Shown piece by piece: positions 53,107-62,703 of a DNA stretch of 64,000 bases (the stretch's first letter is position 1; every line of letters begins with the position of its first letter). The translations under genes and the position numbers were made by a program. The notes beneath the pieces were generated by a model. That model had not been told where the DNA came from. It was given only the letters and a program-made list of their open reading frames with translations, and did no database searches. The DNA is from Marispirochaeta sp. (lineage in GTDB: Bacteria; Spirochaetota; Spirochaetia; JC444; Marispirochaetaceae), in NCBI RefSeq assembly GCF_963668165.1, contig NZ_OY764211.1:62001-126000 (forward strand), given 5' to 3'.

Positions 53107-54342
53107 ATGAATAATCCTTTACAGCTGTCGCTGGTCAACTTTAAAAAAGGAGCCTATATAATTGTTGAAGGGAAGCAGAAGGCCGACTGTTTCTATATTA
53201 TCCGCTCAGGTAAAGTAAGTATCAGCAAAGAGGTCGAGGTCGTCGAAGAGGAAGGGGGTAACCTCCTTGCTCCGGGAGACTTTTTCGGTGTTGTTTCGAC
53301 GATGTCATCTCACAGCCACATTGAGACCGCGCAGGCCATTACAGATGTTACTCTGATCGCTGTTCGCAGGGAGCAGTACGGTCTTCTGATCGAGCGGAAC
53401 GCTCCAGTGGCCATGAAGATTATTCAGCAGTTTTCCAAAAAGATGCGCTACCTTGATGCCGCCCTGGCCCGGCTTACTCTGAAGAGCGGTGATTCCGAGG
53501 ACATCGCTCATCTTTTCCGGGTTGCCGAGTACTACGCCCGTCAGAGCCAATACAATCTGGCCTACTATGCCTATTATCAGTATATAGCTAATTCTCCTAA
53601 CGGAACGAATGTTAACCTGGCTAAAGAACGTATGGCCAAGATAAAGCCTTACGCCAAGGTGGTGTATCTGGACACTCAGGCGGAGGAATTTACCCGCAGC
53701 TATCCGAAGAATACCATGATCTTTTCCGAGGCCCAGCCCGGAAAGGAGATGTACATTATTCAGAAGGGCAGTGTAAAGATTACAAAGATCCAGAACGACA
53801 ACGAGGTAATGCTCGCCCTGCTCAAGGCCGGAGATATGTTCGGTGAAATGTCCCTGCTCGAGGATAAGCCCCGCTCGGCCTCGGCTATAGCCCATGAGGA
53901 TACGGTCCTTATGGCTGTGAACAAGGCAAACTTTACCCGTATGGTCTCTAACCAGCCTCAGCTGATTGCGAAACTGACACAGATTCTCTCTGATCGTATC
54001 TGGTTTATCTATAAACAGCTTGCCAATACACAGCTCTCCGATCCTGTCGGAAGACTCTATGATGCCCTGCTGATTCAGCTGGAAAAGCTGAAAATTCCGA
54101 TTTCTTCTGAAGCCTACACCTTCGATATAGGCCCCAAAGAGCTCGGCAACATGGTCGGGCTCCCCAAAGAGGAGCTTAATCTTGTTCTTCAAAAGCTGTT
54201 TGAGAATTCAAAGGTAAAAATCGTGGATAATCATGTCTACGTTTCTGATATAGAAGAGATTGAGAAGCAGGCAAAGTACTATCGCAAAATGGAGAAGATC
54301 GAGAAAGCCCGGCGGCAGGGATCCATGAATCCGCGAAAATAG
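53107..54342 (+). CDS. Protein with two cyclic-nucleotide-binding domains and a C-terminal winged helix
   Basis: 411 residues. The first cNMP-binding barrel is at about 10-110 (DCFYIIRSGKVSISKE) and the second at about 195-305 (MYIIQKGSVKITKIQ, GDMFGEMSLLEDKPRSASAIA). A short helical TPR-like part lies between (EYYARQSQYNLAYYAYYQYI, in part YYARQSQYNLAYYAYY). The C-terminal 90 residues look like a Crp-type winged helix (DIGPKELGNMVGLPKEELNLV). The second barrel has the phosphate-binding pattern GEMSLL..RSASA, while the first (GVVSTMSSHSHIETA) does not. A spirochaete-type architecture; ligand and targets unknown. Confidence 0.85.
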   Translation: MNNPLQLSLVNFKKGAYIIVEGKQKADCFYIIRSGKVSISKEVEVVEEEGGNLLAPGDFFGVVSTMSSHSHIETAQAITDVTLIAVRREQYGLLIERNAPVAMKIIQQFSKKMRYLDAALARLTLKSGDSEDIAHLFRVAEYYARQSQYNLAYYAYYQYIANSPNGTNVNLAKERMAKIKPYAKVVYLDTQAEEFTRSYPKNTMIFSEAQPGKEMYIIQKGSVKITKIQNDNEVMLALLKAGDMFGEMSLLEDKPRSASAIAHEDTVLMAVNKANFTRMVSNQPQLIAKLTQILSDRIWFIYKQLANTQLSDPVGRLYDALLIQLEKLKIPISSEAYTFDIGPKELGNMVGLPKEELNLVLQKLFENSKVKIVDNHVYVSDIEEIEKQAKYYRKMEKIEKARRQGSMNPRK

Positions 54343-55083
54343 TTATTCTACAGGAAAAAATACCCGGTCTACTACACGAATGGATGCCCCGTTTCGAATT
54401 CTGCGGTACTCTATCAGGAGCTGTTCTCCCTGTTGATAGCTTAAAACCGCTGTTAAGGTCCCCGCCTGATTGAGCCGCGCAATAAGGGGCAGAGGTATAT
54501 TCTCTGTTCCATAGGCCACTAGAATTGCATCGTAGCGGTCCACGGTATCCTGGCGTATCAGCTCTGCTCCACTTCTGACTTCAATATTGGCATATCCCAG
54601 TTCTTCAAACAGGGCGCTGAAAACTGCAGCCCGGGAAGGAAGGAACTCAATCTGGACAACCCGCGCGGCTATCCGGGATACAAGGGCTGCCAGGTAACCC
54701 GATTCCGGTCCCGCCACCAGAACTGTGGCGCCTGTCAGGTCTCCCGCTGCGGCAATCATCTTTGCATGTTCCTCCGGGCTGGGTATCAATACCCCGGATC
54801 CCAGAGGAAGAGGACTGTTTGTATAAGCCATGGCCTGGGGAGGTCCGGAGATAAACCGGTGACGCGGAACCTGGCCGAAACTGTTTCGCAGCTGGGCCTG
54901 AGGCAGAATCCCGAGCTGGGAAATCTCCTCTGCCAGAACGGCTCGCTGTTCAGTGGTTACGGACCTGGATTCATCTGCAGGAGTGCGTTCTTCTGTCTGG
55001 GCGTTCAGAGTAGATGAAAAGAAATGAAAAACGAGTATGCTCAACAAAATGATGTGGATGCGGTATCCGCGAATCTGTTTCAT
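54343..55083 (-). CDS. Exported PCMT-like (protein-L-isoaspartate methyltransferase) protein
   Basis: 246 residues with a signal peptide (IHIILLSILVFHFFSSTLNA, residues 9-28). The body resembles PCMT: PRHRFISGPPQAMAYTNSPLPLGSGVLIPSP (in part PRHRFISGPPQAMAYTNS) and ATVLVAGPESGYLAALVSRIA, where the SAM-binding loop usually reads VLEIGTGSGYQAA. The conserved acidic residue follows as VVQIEFLP. The weakened SAM loop and the export signal question whether it methylates anything in the periplasm. Convergent with the cNMP gene, with no base between the two stops. Confidence 0.78.
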   Translation of the reverse strand: MKQIRGYRIHIILLSILVFHFFSSTLNAQTEERTPADESRSVTTEQRAVLAEEISQLGILPQAQLRNSFGQVPRHRFISGPPQAMAYTNSPLPLGSGVLIPSPEEHAKMIAAAGDLTGATVLVAGPESGYLAALVSRIAARVVQIEFLPSRAAVFSALFEELGYANIEVRSGAELIRQDTVDRYDAILVAYGTENIPLPLIARLNQAGTLTAVLSYQQGEQLLIEYRRIRNGASIRVVDRVFFPVE

Positions 55084-55202
55084 ATCTTGTCAGTTTACAC
55101 GAAAGGTCACCCGGCTTCCAGATCATATTCTTCTGCCGGCTGTTGAAGAGAAGCCCTCTCTCTGGTAGTATTGGCTCCATTATTGCACAACAGGAGATCT
55201 TC

Positions 55203-57848
55203 ATGGGTACCGAAATGTTGCCGAAAGCGTATAATCCCAAGGATTTTGAAGACCGAATCTACGCTATGTGGGAAGAGCAGAATGCCTTTGCTCCCGAAGG
55301 CAGCGCCCATGAATCCCCGTTTGTTATTGTCATTCCTCCGCCGAATGTAACCGGTGTACTGCACATGGGGCATGGACTTAATAATACCCTGCAGGATATT
55401 CTAATCCGTTTTTACCGCATGAAGGGGGTTCCCACTCTCTGGGTCCCCGGGACAGACCACGCTGGAATAGCTACGCAGAATGTTGTCGAGAGGCGTTTAA
55501 AAGCACGGGGGACCAGCCGTCATGATCTGGGCAGGGAGAAGTTTGTTCAGGAAACCTGGAAGGTCAAAGAAGAGCACCACGGTATTATTACCCGTCAGCT
55601 GAAGAAAATCGGCGCTTCCTGCGACTGGAGCCGGGAACGCTTTACCCTGGACGAGGGACTTTCAAAAGCTGTACGTGAAGTCTTTGTTTCTCTGTACGAG
55701 CGGGGATTAGTTTACCGCGGAAACTATATGGTCAACTGGTGTCCTTCCTGCGGTACAGCCCTGTCGGACGATGAAGTAGAGCATCAGGAAGCTCACGGCA
55801 GACTGACCTGGTTCAAGTATCCGTTAGAGGACGGTTCCGGATACATCCAGGTTGCTACTACGCGGCCGGAAACCATGCTCGGCGATACTGCGGTGGCTGT
55901 GCATCCCGAGGATGAGCGTTACACCAATCTTGTGGGTAAAATGGTGCGGCTGCCCCTGGCGGACCGTCTTATCCCGATTATCGCTGACAGCTATGTTGAC
56001 CGGGAGTTCGGTTCCGGGGCAGTCAAGATAACTCCCGCCCACGATCCCAACGACTGGGAGATCGGGAAACGTCATAATCTTGAGGTAATCAATGTCCTGG
56101 CAGAAGACGCCACGATGAACGAAAACGTTCCCGAAGACTTCCGCGGTTTGCCTGTTCTGGAAGCCAGGAAGAAGGTCGTTGAGGCCCTGGATAATCTTGG
56201 AGCTGTCGTTGAAGTAAAGGAGCATGTTCATCAGGTTGGACACTGTTACCGCTGTGACTCGGTTATTGAACCCTACCTGTCGGAGCAGTGGTTCGTCCGG
56301 ATGCGTTCCCTGGCAGACAAGGCCCTTGATGCCTGGCGCAAGGAAGAGATCGTTTTTTATCCCCGGAAATGGGAAAATACCTATCGTAACTGGCTGGAGG
56401 GAATTCGGGACTGGTGTATATCCCGCCAACTCTGGTGGGGACACCGTATTCCCGTATGGTACTGCGATGATTGCGGCGAGACCATGGTCCTGCGGGAAGA
56501 CCCTGAAACCTGCTCCAAGTGCGGTTCAAAAAAAATACACCAGGATGAGGATGTACTGGATACCTGGTTCTCCTCCTGGCTCTGGCCTTTTTCTACCCTC
56601 GGCTGGCCCGAAAAGACCGAGGATCTGGCAGCTTTCTATCCTACAACCACTCTGGTAACCGGATACGACATAATCTTTTTCTGGGTTTCCCGCATGATTA
56701 TGGCAGGCCTCGAGTTTATGGAAAAGGTACCCTTCCGGGATATCTACATAACCGGCCTGGTTCGGGATAAACAGGGCCGCAAGATGTCCAAATCTCTGGG
56801 CAACGGTATTGATCCTCTGGAGGTGGTTAATACCTACGGGGCTGACGCCATGCGCTTTACCCTGGTTTTCCTGGCCTCGCAGGGTCAGGACATCCTGATA
56901 GATATGGACAGCTTCAAGCTGGGCAGCAAATTCGCGAACAAGATCTGGAACGCAGCCCGTTTTCTGCTGATGAACATGGAAGGCCGTACGCTGAAACCTT
57001 TGAAAGAGTGCGAACTGACTCAGGTGGACCGCTGGATACTGCATCAGCTGAATGAGGCCGCCGCCACCGTTGATCGCGCCATAAAGGGCTACCGTTTTAA
57101 TGAAGCGGCCCAGGCGGTCTATGAGTTCTTCTGGAACGACTTTTGTGACTGGTACATTGAGGCCTCCAAGCTTTCCCTGTACTCCGACGACGAGGGTGAA
57201 CAGGATCGGGCGGCGAGCCTGTTGGCCGCGATTCTTGAGGAGTCTCTGCGGTTGCTGCACCCCTTTGTCTCCTTTCTTACCGAAGAGATCTACCAGAAGC
57301 TTCCAATAAAAAAGGGAGCCCTGATTACGGCAGCATATCCTGAATATACCAGCGAACGTCGGGCGGAAGAGACGGTTCAGCAATTCAGTCTGCTTCAGGA
57401 CATGATTCGCGGGATCCGTACCCTGCGCAGCGAATTCGCTGTGCCGCCGGAGAAAAAGATCAAGGTCGTGGTTAAAGTGGATTCGGGTTTCACGGCTGCC
57501 GGCTTCTTCGAAGACCATGCTGTACTGGTAAAGAGTCTTATAAGCGCCTCGGAGCTGATTATCGGCGAGAATGTGGAAACCGGGGACGGGGCGATCCCCC
57601 TTGCCGGAAACGGGTATGAGAGCTTTGTCTTTATCCGCGAGGCCATCGATGTTCAAGCTGAAACGGCCAAGATGGAGAAGGAAATCGGCAAGCTGATGAA
57701 GCTGATTAAGTCCACTGAAGGAAAACTCTCCAACGACAAGTTTATTTCCAACGCCCCGGAAGAGGTAATTACCAGGGAGCGGGAGAAGCTGAGTGAGTTT
57801 CAGGAACGCAGCACGAAGCTGTCGCGGTATATAGAAGAACTAAAATAA
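55203..57848 (+). CDS. valS: Valyl-tRNA synthetase
   Basis: 881 residues from the ATG at 55203 behind AGGAG; the upstream Met at 55143 gives no family N-terminus. PPPNVTGVLHMGHGLNNT contains the HIGH-type motif, GRKMSKSLGN is KMSKS, and the insertion domain for editing lies between (TTRPETMLGDTAVAVHP). Two Cys pairs (WCPSCGTALS and YCDDCGETM...CSKCGS) may bind zinc. The C-terminal coiled coil typical for ValS ends the protein. Confidence 0.98.
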   Translation: MGTEMLPKAYNPKDFEDRIYAMWEEQNAFAPEGSAHESPFVIVIPPPNVTGVLHMGHGLNNTLQDILIRFYRMKGVPTLWVPGTDHAGIATQNVVERRLKARGTSRHDLGREKFVQETWKVKEEHHGIITRQLKKIGASCDWSRERFTLDEGLSKAVREVFVSLYERGLVYRGNYMVNWCPSCGTALSDDEVEHQEAHGRLTWFKYPLEDGSGYIQVATTRPETMLGDTAVAVHPEDERYTNLVGKMVRLPLADRLIPIIADSYVDREFGSGAVKITPAHDPNDWEIGKRHNLEVINVLAEDATMNENVPEDFRGLPVLEARKKVVEALDNLGAVVEVKEHVHQVGHCYRCDSVIEPYLSEQWFVRMRSLADKALDAWRKEEIVFYPRKWENTYRNWLEGIRDWCISRQLWWGHRIPVWYCDDCGETMVLREDPETCSKCGSKKIHQDEDVLDTWFSSWLWPFSTLGWPEKTEDLAAFYPTTTLVTGYDIIFFWVSRMIMAGLEFMEKVPFRDIYITGLVRDKQGRKMSKSLGNGIDPLEVVNTYGADAMRFTLVFLASQGQDILIDMDSFKLGSKFANKIWNAARFLLMNMEGRTLKPLKECELTQVDRWILHQLNEAAATVDRAIKGYRFNEAAQAVYEFFWNDFCDWYIEASKLSLYSDDEGEQDRAASLLAAILEESLRLLHPFVSFLTEEIYQKLPIKKGALITAAYPEYTSERRAEETVQQFSLLQDMIRGIRTLRSEFAVPPEKKIKVVVKVDSGFTAAGFFEDHAVLVKSLISASELIIGENVETGDGAIPLAGNGYESFVFIREAIDVQAETAKMEKEIGKLMKLIKSTEGKLSNDKFISNAPEEVITREREKLSEFQERSTKLSRYIEELK

Positions 57849-57883
57849 TCACAGAATACATATCTATAGAAATTTTCGATGCA

Positions 57884-57917
57884 GGGAGGTTTTCTCAATG
57901 AGGACCTCCCTTTTTTT
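57884..57917 (+). terminator. Rho-independent terminator of valS
   Basis: GGGAGGT (57884-57890) pairs with ACCTCCC (57904-57910), followed by seven T residues, 36 bases after the valS stop. Confidence 0.92.
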
Positions 57918-58086
57918 GTAATTAAAGCCCTTACACTGGAAAAGATTCTAATAAAGAGCATGATATCTTCATTTAAATGTTTACAGTACGAAATATATGC
58001 GCTACACTTTATATAATTTTTATGTGAAAGCTTCCTGCTCAAATAACTTTGAATAGGATATATATACTAAAAAAAGGAAGGAGCGG

Positions 58087-58836
58087 GTGGTATTGCCACA
58101 GTACATACGGAAAAATATGGATAATCTGACTACAAACATTAAAAACTCCGCTGAAGGTACTGCAATAGATCTTTCGGAAACTTTAGTATGCAAATATTTA
58201 GGTTACAAAAGAGGGCGAGTATCTCCCAGGATTAAAAACTGTGTTCGGCAAACACTGAAAATCCTCAACAGGCTTGCCCGTCCGGCATGGTGCTGCCGGA
58301 TTTATCCTGTTACTGTTCACGGCGGCCATATTTACATCGGAAATACAGGCTTTCGTGTCGCGAGCAGAAAAATTGGTCGTGTACTTTCTGTCTGTACCCA
58401 CACCGCGGTTTGTGCCGTTACTCTGGGGCGGCAGGTAGATGCATTTATTAATACCGGCAGCCCGCATGAAACGTATATCCGCGATACCGCTGCTTCCCTG
58501 GCTGCGGAAGATCTTATGGACCAATGCCAGGAGCACATAGAGACGGCGCTGCCTCCTTTACAGGGAGCCACAAAACGGTACAGCCCAGGTTACTGCGATT
58601 GGAATGTAAGCGCCCAGCAGGGGCTGTTTCGTCTTTTTCCAGCCGATAAACTTGGTATTCGGCTTTCTGATTCTTTTCTTATGAGTCCCCGAAAGTCGAT
58701 AACAGCAGTCTTTGGCATAGGAAAGAGGGCCGAGGTAGACGAATACGGTAACGCCTGTTTTAACTGTGAATATGTAACGTGTCCTCACCGCAGAATATCC
58801 AGCAAAGAGCACATGCCTGAAGCAACTGCCGTTTAG
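58087..58836 (+). CDS. Stand-alone MetH-activation-domain-like protein with C-terminal cysteines
   Basis: 249 residues. RYSPGYCDWNVSAQQGLFRL near 167 and LGIRLSDSFLMSPRKSITAVFGIG after it are the pattern of the methionine synthase activation domain, which supports reductive remethylation of inactive cob(II)alamin. It ends with a cysteine cluster, ACFNCEYVTCPHRR, that could hold an iron-sulfur centre. The first gene of the methyl-transfer cluster, so it probably reactivates the corrinoid protein there. GGAAGGAG sits 3 bases before the GTG at 58087 but 9 before a TTG at 58093, so the TTG may be the true start. No cobalamin riboswitch is visible in the 57918-58086 gap. Confidence 0.82.
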   Translation: MVLPQYIRKNMDNLTTNIKNSAEGTAIDLSETLVCKYLGYKRGRVSPRIKNCVRQTLKILNRLARPAWCCRIYPVTVHGGHIYIGNTGFRVASRKIGRVLSVCTHTAVCAVTLGRQVDAFINTGSPHETYIRDTAASLAAEDLMDQCQEHIETALPPLQGATKRYSPGYCDWNVSAQQGLFRLFPADKLGIRLSDSFLMSPRKSITAVFGIGKRAEVDEYGNACFNCEYVTCPHRRISSKEHMPEATAV

Positions 58837-58889
58837 GGCGCCAACCAGAATTTCGCACTGTCACAAACACCACAATAAGGAGCGGTACT

Positions 58890-60299
58890 TTGAAAAGACA
58901 CCAGTATAAACCACTATCCGAGGCAGAAATCCAGCGCATCGATCAGGCAACAATGAAGGTACTGTCGAGTACCGGCTTTGAGGTCCATGAGGATGAAGCC
59001 TTCGAATTGTTTTCCCGGGTTGCCGAATCGGTGGACACGGAGAAAAGAATAGTTCGTTTGTCAGAAAAACGTATACGGGAAATAATTTCCTCCGCTCCAG
59101 GAGAGCTTACTCTCTTCAGCAGGGACGGAAAAAATGACTGCCGTCTTGGTTCCGGGGAGGTCTATTTCGGAACCGGCGGGACGGCCCTTAATATGCTTGA
59201 TTATCCTGAGGGCTTATGCAGACCGGCGGTGCTCAAGGACCTGGAAAATATTGCCCGGGTTGTGGACAAGATGGATAATGTTCATCTGTTTTTATTGCCC
59301 ACATACCCAAATGAGACCCCCATTGATAAGGTTGATATAAGCCGCTTCTACACCGGACTTAAATTCACGGCAAAGCACGTTATGGGTGGCGTGTACACTG
59401 GAGAGGGAATCAACTCGGTTATCCGTATGGCGGAGGAGCTTGCTGGAGGAAAGGATCAGCTTCGCAAGCGTCCTTTTTTGTCGATGATCACCTGCGGAAT
59501 CAGTCCCTTACGTCTGGATTCCAAGTACGGAAGATTTATGATGCAGATAGCCAAAGAAGGGATTCCCCTGGCTGTCCCGGCAGAGCCATTGTGCGGGGCA
59601 ACCTCTCCCATGTCTTTGGCGGGGACCCTGGTTATCCAGAACTGCGATGCTCTTATAAACGTTATGCTTACCCAGCTGGTGAACCCGGGAACTCCGGTAA
59701 TATACGGCTGCGTTTCCACCTCTACAGATCAGCGTAATCTTGGCTACCTGGGGGGACCTGTGGAAAGCGGAATGATCAATGCTGCTACCGCCCAAATGAC
59801 CCAGTATTACGGAATTCCTTATTATGCTACTGCCGGTATAAGCGATTCCAAAACCCTGGATGCCCAGTGCGGTTACGAATCGGCTATCAACAACCTGCTT
59901 GTTGGTATGGCGGGGGCGGATTTTATTCACGATGCTGCAGGCCTTATGGAGTTTGCCATGACCGTAAGCCTGGAAAAACTTGTTATAGACAATGAAATTC
60001 TCGGCTATGCCAAACGGGCAATTCGCGGTATTGAAGTGAACGATGAGACCCTGGCCCTTAAGGACATTCAGAAAATTGGTCCCGGGGGGAATTTTCTAAC
60101 CTCCCGGCATACCCGCAAATTCATGAGAAAAGAACATTATGCCCCCACCCTGAGTAACCGGGACCAGCGAAGCCAATGGGAAGCAGGCGGCCGGGTCTCC
60201 GTAGATGAGAGGGCCCACGAGATTGTTAAATCGATTCTCGAAGGAGAAGCGGAGATATATCTGAAGGATTCAGTTTTTAAGGAGAAGATTGTCGTATGA
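58890..60299 (+). CDS. MttB-family corrinoid methyltransferase, first copy (non-pyrrolysine)
   Basis: 469 residues from a TTG with AAGGAG ahead. Belongs to the trimethylamine methyltransferase superfamily: FGTGGTALNMLDYPEG near 91, VMGGVYTGEGINSVIRMAEE near 160, and TQLVNPGTPVIYGCVSTSTDQ near 253 (in part LVNPGTPVIYGCVSTS). There is no in-frame amber codon, so it is of the glycine-betaine-methyltransferase (MtgB) kind, acting on quaternary amines. Ends in a four-base overlap with the methyltetrahydrofolate methyltransferase gene. The substrate is unknown. Confidence 0.9.
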   Translation: MKRHQYKPLSEAEIQRIDQATMKVLSSTGFEVHEDEAFELFSRVAESVDTEKRIVRLSEKRIREIISSAPGELTLFSRDGKNDCRLGSGEVYFGTGGTALNMLDYPEGLCRPAVLKDLENIARVVDKMDNVHLFLLPTYPNETPIDKVDISRFYTGLKFTAKHVMGGVYTGEGINSVIRMAEELAGGKDQLRKRPFLSMITCGISPLRLDSKYGRFMMQIAKEGIPLAVPAEPLCGATSPMSLAGTLVIQNCDALINVMLTQLVNPGTPVIYGCVSTSTDQRNLGYLGGPVESGMINAATAQMTQYYGIPYYATAGISDSKTLDAQCGYESAINNLLVGMAGADFIHDAAGLMEFAMTVSLEKLVIDNEILGYAKRAIRGIEVNDETLALKDIQKIGPGGNFLTSRHTRKFMRKEHYAPTLSNRDQRSQWEAGGRVSVDERAHEIVKSILEGEAEIYLKDSVFKEKIVV

Positions 60300-61111
60300 T
60301 ACTGATTGGTGAACGGATAAACGCTACCCGCAAAAGCATTAAAACCGCGATTCAGAATCAGGATACCGGAACCATTCAAGCGGAAATTACGCGTCAGGAC
60401 ACAGCCGGCGCCACCTATATAGACCTTAATGCCGGAACCGGCGCGGGAGATATGGACCAGGAGGCCCGGGATCTGTGCTGGCTTATCGATATAGCCCTTG
60501 AAACAACGGATAAAAAACTTGTCCTCGACGCGGCGAGTCCCGCGGTCCTGAAAAAAGCAGTGGAACACCTTGGAGAACGCCGGGCCTTTATGATCAACTC
60601 CGTAAAAGGGGATTTCTCCACCACCATGAAAGAAATTATGGACCTGGCAGCAGGCCAGGAAGCCCCCCTTATTGCCTTGGCAATGGACGAGGACGGGATT
60701 CCTTCTTCCACGGAAAAGCGGCTCGAAATCTGCAGCGCCATCCGTAAAGAGGCCCAGTCCCGGGGAATCCCGGACAAGCACCTCTTTTTTGACCCCCTGG
60801 TATTGCCTATATCGGCGGATATATCCCAGGGGATGGTCACCTTTACTACAATCAGCGGTATTAAGGAGATGTACCCCGAGGCAAAGACAACCATGGGGCT
60901 GTCAAATGTCAGCCACGGATTAAAAGAACGCTTAAAGATCAACAGCACCTTTCTCTCGATTGCCATAGCCTATGGTCTGGACTCGGCCATCTGCGATCCC
61001 GGCAAGGTCTCTATCCGCAGGGCTGCTGTTCTTGGTGAATTGATCGCCGGGAAAGACCGTCACTGCAGAAAATTCTCCCGCGCCTATCGGGGAGGTCTTT
61101 TCAATGATTGA
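60296..61111 (+). CDS. Methyltetrahydrofolate:corrinoid methyltransferase (MtgA-like)
   Basis: 271 residues forming one pterin-binding barrel. The N-terminus ILIGERINATRKSIKTAI, DTAGATYIDLNAG, LVLDAASPAVL and FFDPLVLPISAD, TTMGLSNVSHGLKER are the family motifs, including the conserved Asn-Asp pterin contacts. It passes the methyl group from the corrinoid protein to tetrahydrofolate, giving methyl-THF for energy or acetate metabolism. Overlaps both neighbouring mttB-like genes, so its dosage is tied to them. Confidence 0.92.
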   Translation: MILIGERINATRKSIKTAIQNQDTGTIQAEITRQDTAGATYIDLNAGTGAGDMDQEARDLCWLIDIALETTDKKLVLDAASPAVLKKAVEHLGERRAFMINSVKGDFSTTMKEIMDLAAGQEAPLIALAMDEDGIPSSTEKRLEICSAIRKEAQSRGIPDKHLFFDPLVLPISADISQGMVTFTTISGIKEMYPEAKTTMGLSNVSHGLKERLKINSTFLSIAIAYGLDSAICDPGKVSIRRAAVLGELIAGKDRHCRKFSRAYRGGLFND

Positions 61112-62684
61112 TACAAAGCACGAATTCCCTGGTACAGATAATGCCCTGGGGGACGGGCTGTTTCGAGCGCCTCTGTCGGTTAACCCTGTCAAACGGCTTT
61201 CGGATTCCCAGGTCCGCTGTATCCATGAAGCATCCCTCTCTCTGCTCATGGATCCCGGCATCAGGTGTTTTTCCAAAAAAACAGCGGAAATCTATCGCCA
61301 GGCCGGATGCAGCGTGGAGGAACGTGCAGGGAATGAGGAGCATCGTGTCCTTATTCCAGCCTCATGTGTAACGGAAGCCTTGAAGACTGTACCTTCAAAG
61401 GTTGTCCTTGGTGCCCGGAACAGGGAAAAGCGGCTGCTGCTGGAAGCGGACAAGGCCCGGGTCTATTTCGGGACTGGTTCGGAGACCAATATTTTCCTGG
61501 AATCCCGGCTTGAAACCTTCGTTTCAACAGAAAACGGAGACCACACCATGCGGTACCCCGTTTACCAGGAAGAGAGGGGAAGCGCTGCAAGTTTGGCCTA
61601 TTCAGCTAAACTGTGTGATTCCCTTGAAAATGTCGATTTCTTCATCCGTAATGTCAATCTGCAGGACCCGGAGCTTGAAGACGCTGCGAAGGACGTTAAT
61701 GTGTTCTTTGCCTCCCTTTTGTATATGACCAAACACGTACAGGCGGGTCTCACGGAAGTAGACCGATTACAGGATGTTCTTAGCCTGGCGGAGATTGTTG
61801 CCGGCGGTAAGGATGCTCTTGTCAGGAATCCTCTGATCAGTTTTATTGCCTGTCCGGTAAAAAGTCCCCTTCAGATGGTAAAGGACACCTCGGAAAAGGT
61901 GATTAAAATCGCCGAAAGCGGTTTGCCCCTGGTTCTCTCGTCCAGTCCCCAGGGTGGTTCCACCGCGCCGGTCCAGGAAGAGGGGATCATAAGCCAGATC
62001 AATGCCGAGATTCTGGCGGGGATTGTCCTGACCCAGTTGGTAAATCCAGGGACGCCTGTATTATACGGCGCCGTCCCGGTCCGGGCCAGGCTGGATAATC
62101 TGCATGATTTTTACGGTGCACCGGAATTTATTCACTACAATATCGGCTGTGCCCAGATGGCCCGGCACTACGGGATTCCCTGTTATTCCAGTGCAGGGGT
62201 AGGTGATGCAAAGCGGCCCGGCATGCAGGCGGTGCTTGAGAAGTTTCCCGCCCAGCTGATGGTGGCTGCCGGCGGGCCCCAGTATATCCATTACGCCTTC
62301 GGGCTGCTGGACAGAACGAACATTTTTTGTCCCCTGCAGGCGGTTCTGGATAACGCTTCCATCTCTCTGGTCAAGGATATTCTGCGCACCCCATGTTTTT
62401 CCAGCGAGGACACACAGAAGGCAGCTGATGAAATACGGAAGACTGCCGTCGCCTCGGGGATCTTTGCCCGGGGGATTCGCAAACAGCTGCGCAGGGGAGT
62501 TGTATCCGGGGCTTACGAGTTTGCCGACGACACGAGCGCTGACAATGTTCTAGCCAATGCCCAACAGAAACTTGAAGCGTTGGAACAGGAAAAGGGAAAT
62601 CCCCTGGATCCTGAAGTTATTGAAGCAATCTACAAGACGGTACCAGGACTGCTGCCGCTTCAGCGGTTTACGCCGCGGAAATAA
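61104..62684 (+). CDS. MttB-family corrinoid methyltransferase, second copy
   Basis: 526 residues, longer than the first copy and clearly diverged from it. Shared family parts are YFGTGSETNIFLESRLE near 125, MTKHVQAGLTEVDRLQDVLSLAE (in part TKHVQAGLTEVDRLQDV), ISFIACPVKSPLQMVKD and TQLVNPGTPVLYGAVPVRA near 313. No in-frame amber codon, so it is not pyrrolysine-dependent. Starts 8 bases before the MtgA-like stop and is followed by the corrinoid-protein gene. Probably demethylates a different quaternary amine than the first copy. Confidence 0.9.
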   Translation: MIDTKHEFPGTDNALGDGLFRAPLSVNPVKRLSDSQVRCIHEASLSLLMDPGIRCFSKKTAEIYRQAGCSVEERAGNEEHRVLIPASCVTEALKTVPSKVVLGARNREKRLLLEADKARVYFGTGSETNIFLESRLETFVSTENGDHTMRYPVYQEERGSAASLAYSAKLCDSLENVDFFIRNVNLQDPELEDAAKDVNVFFASLLYMTKHVQAGLTEVDRLQDVLSLAEIVAGGKDALVRNPLISFIACPVKSPLQMVKDTSEKVIKIAESGLPLVLSSSPQGGSTAPVQEEGIISQINAEILAGIVLTQLVNPGTPVLYGAVPVRARLDNLHDFYGAPEFIHYNIGCAQMARHYGIPCYSSAGVGDAKRPGMQAVLEKFPAQLMVAAGGPQYIHYAFGLLDRTNIFCPLQAVLDNASISLVKDILRTPCFSSEDTQKAADEIRKTAVASGIFARGIRKQLRRGVVSGAYEFADDTSADNVLANAQQKLEALEQEKGNPLDPEVIEAIYKTVPGLLPLQRFTPRK

Positions 62685-62703
62685 ACCTGCAAGGAGAAAA
62701 GGA

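Noticed and set aside
57918..58086. Cobalamin riboswitch before the corrinoid cluster
   Set aside because: I looked for the conserved B12-box pattern (GCCACTG) and found none; the gap is AT-rich and holds only possible promoter sequences.
58890..62684. Pyrrolysine-containing trimethylamine methyltransferase
   Set aside because: Both complete MttB-family genes are open from start to stop without an amber codon, so these are the non-pyrrolysine type.
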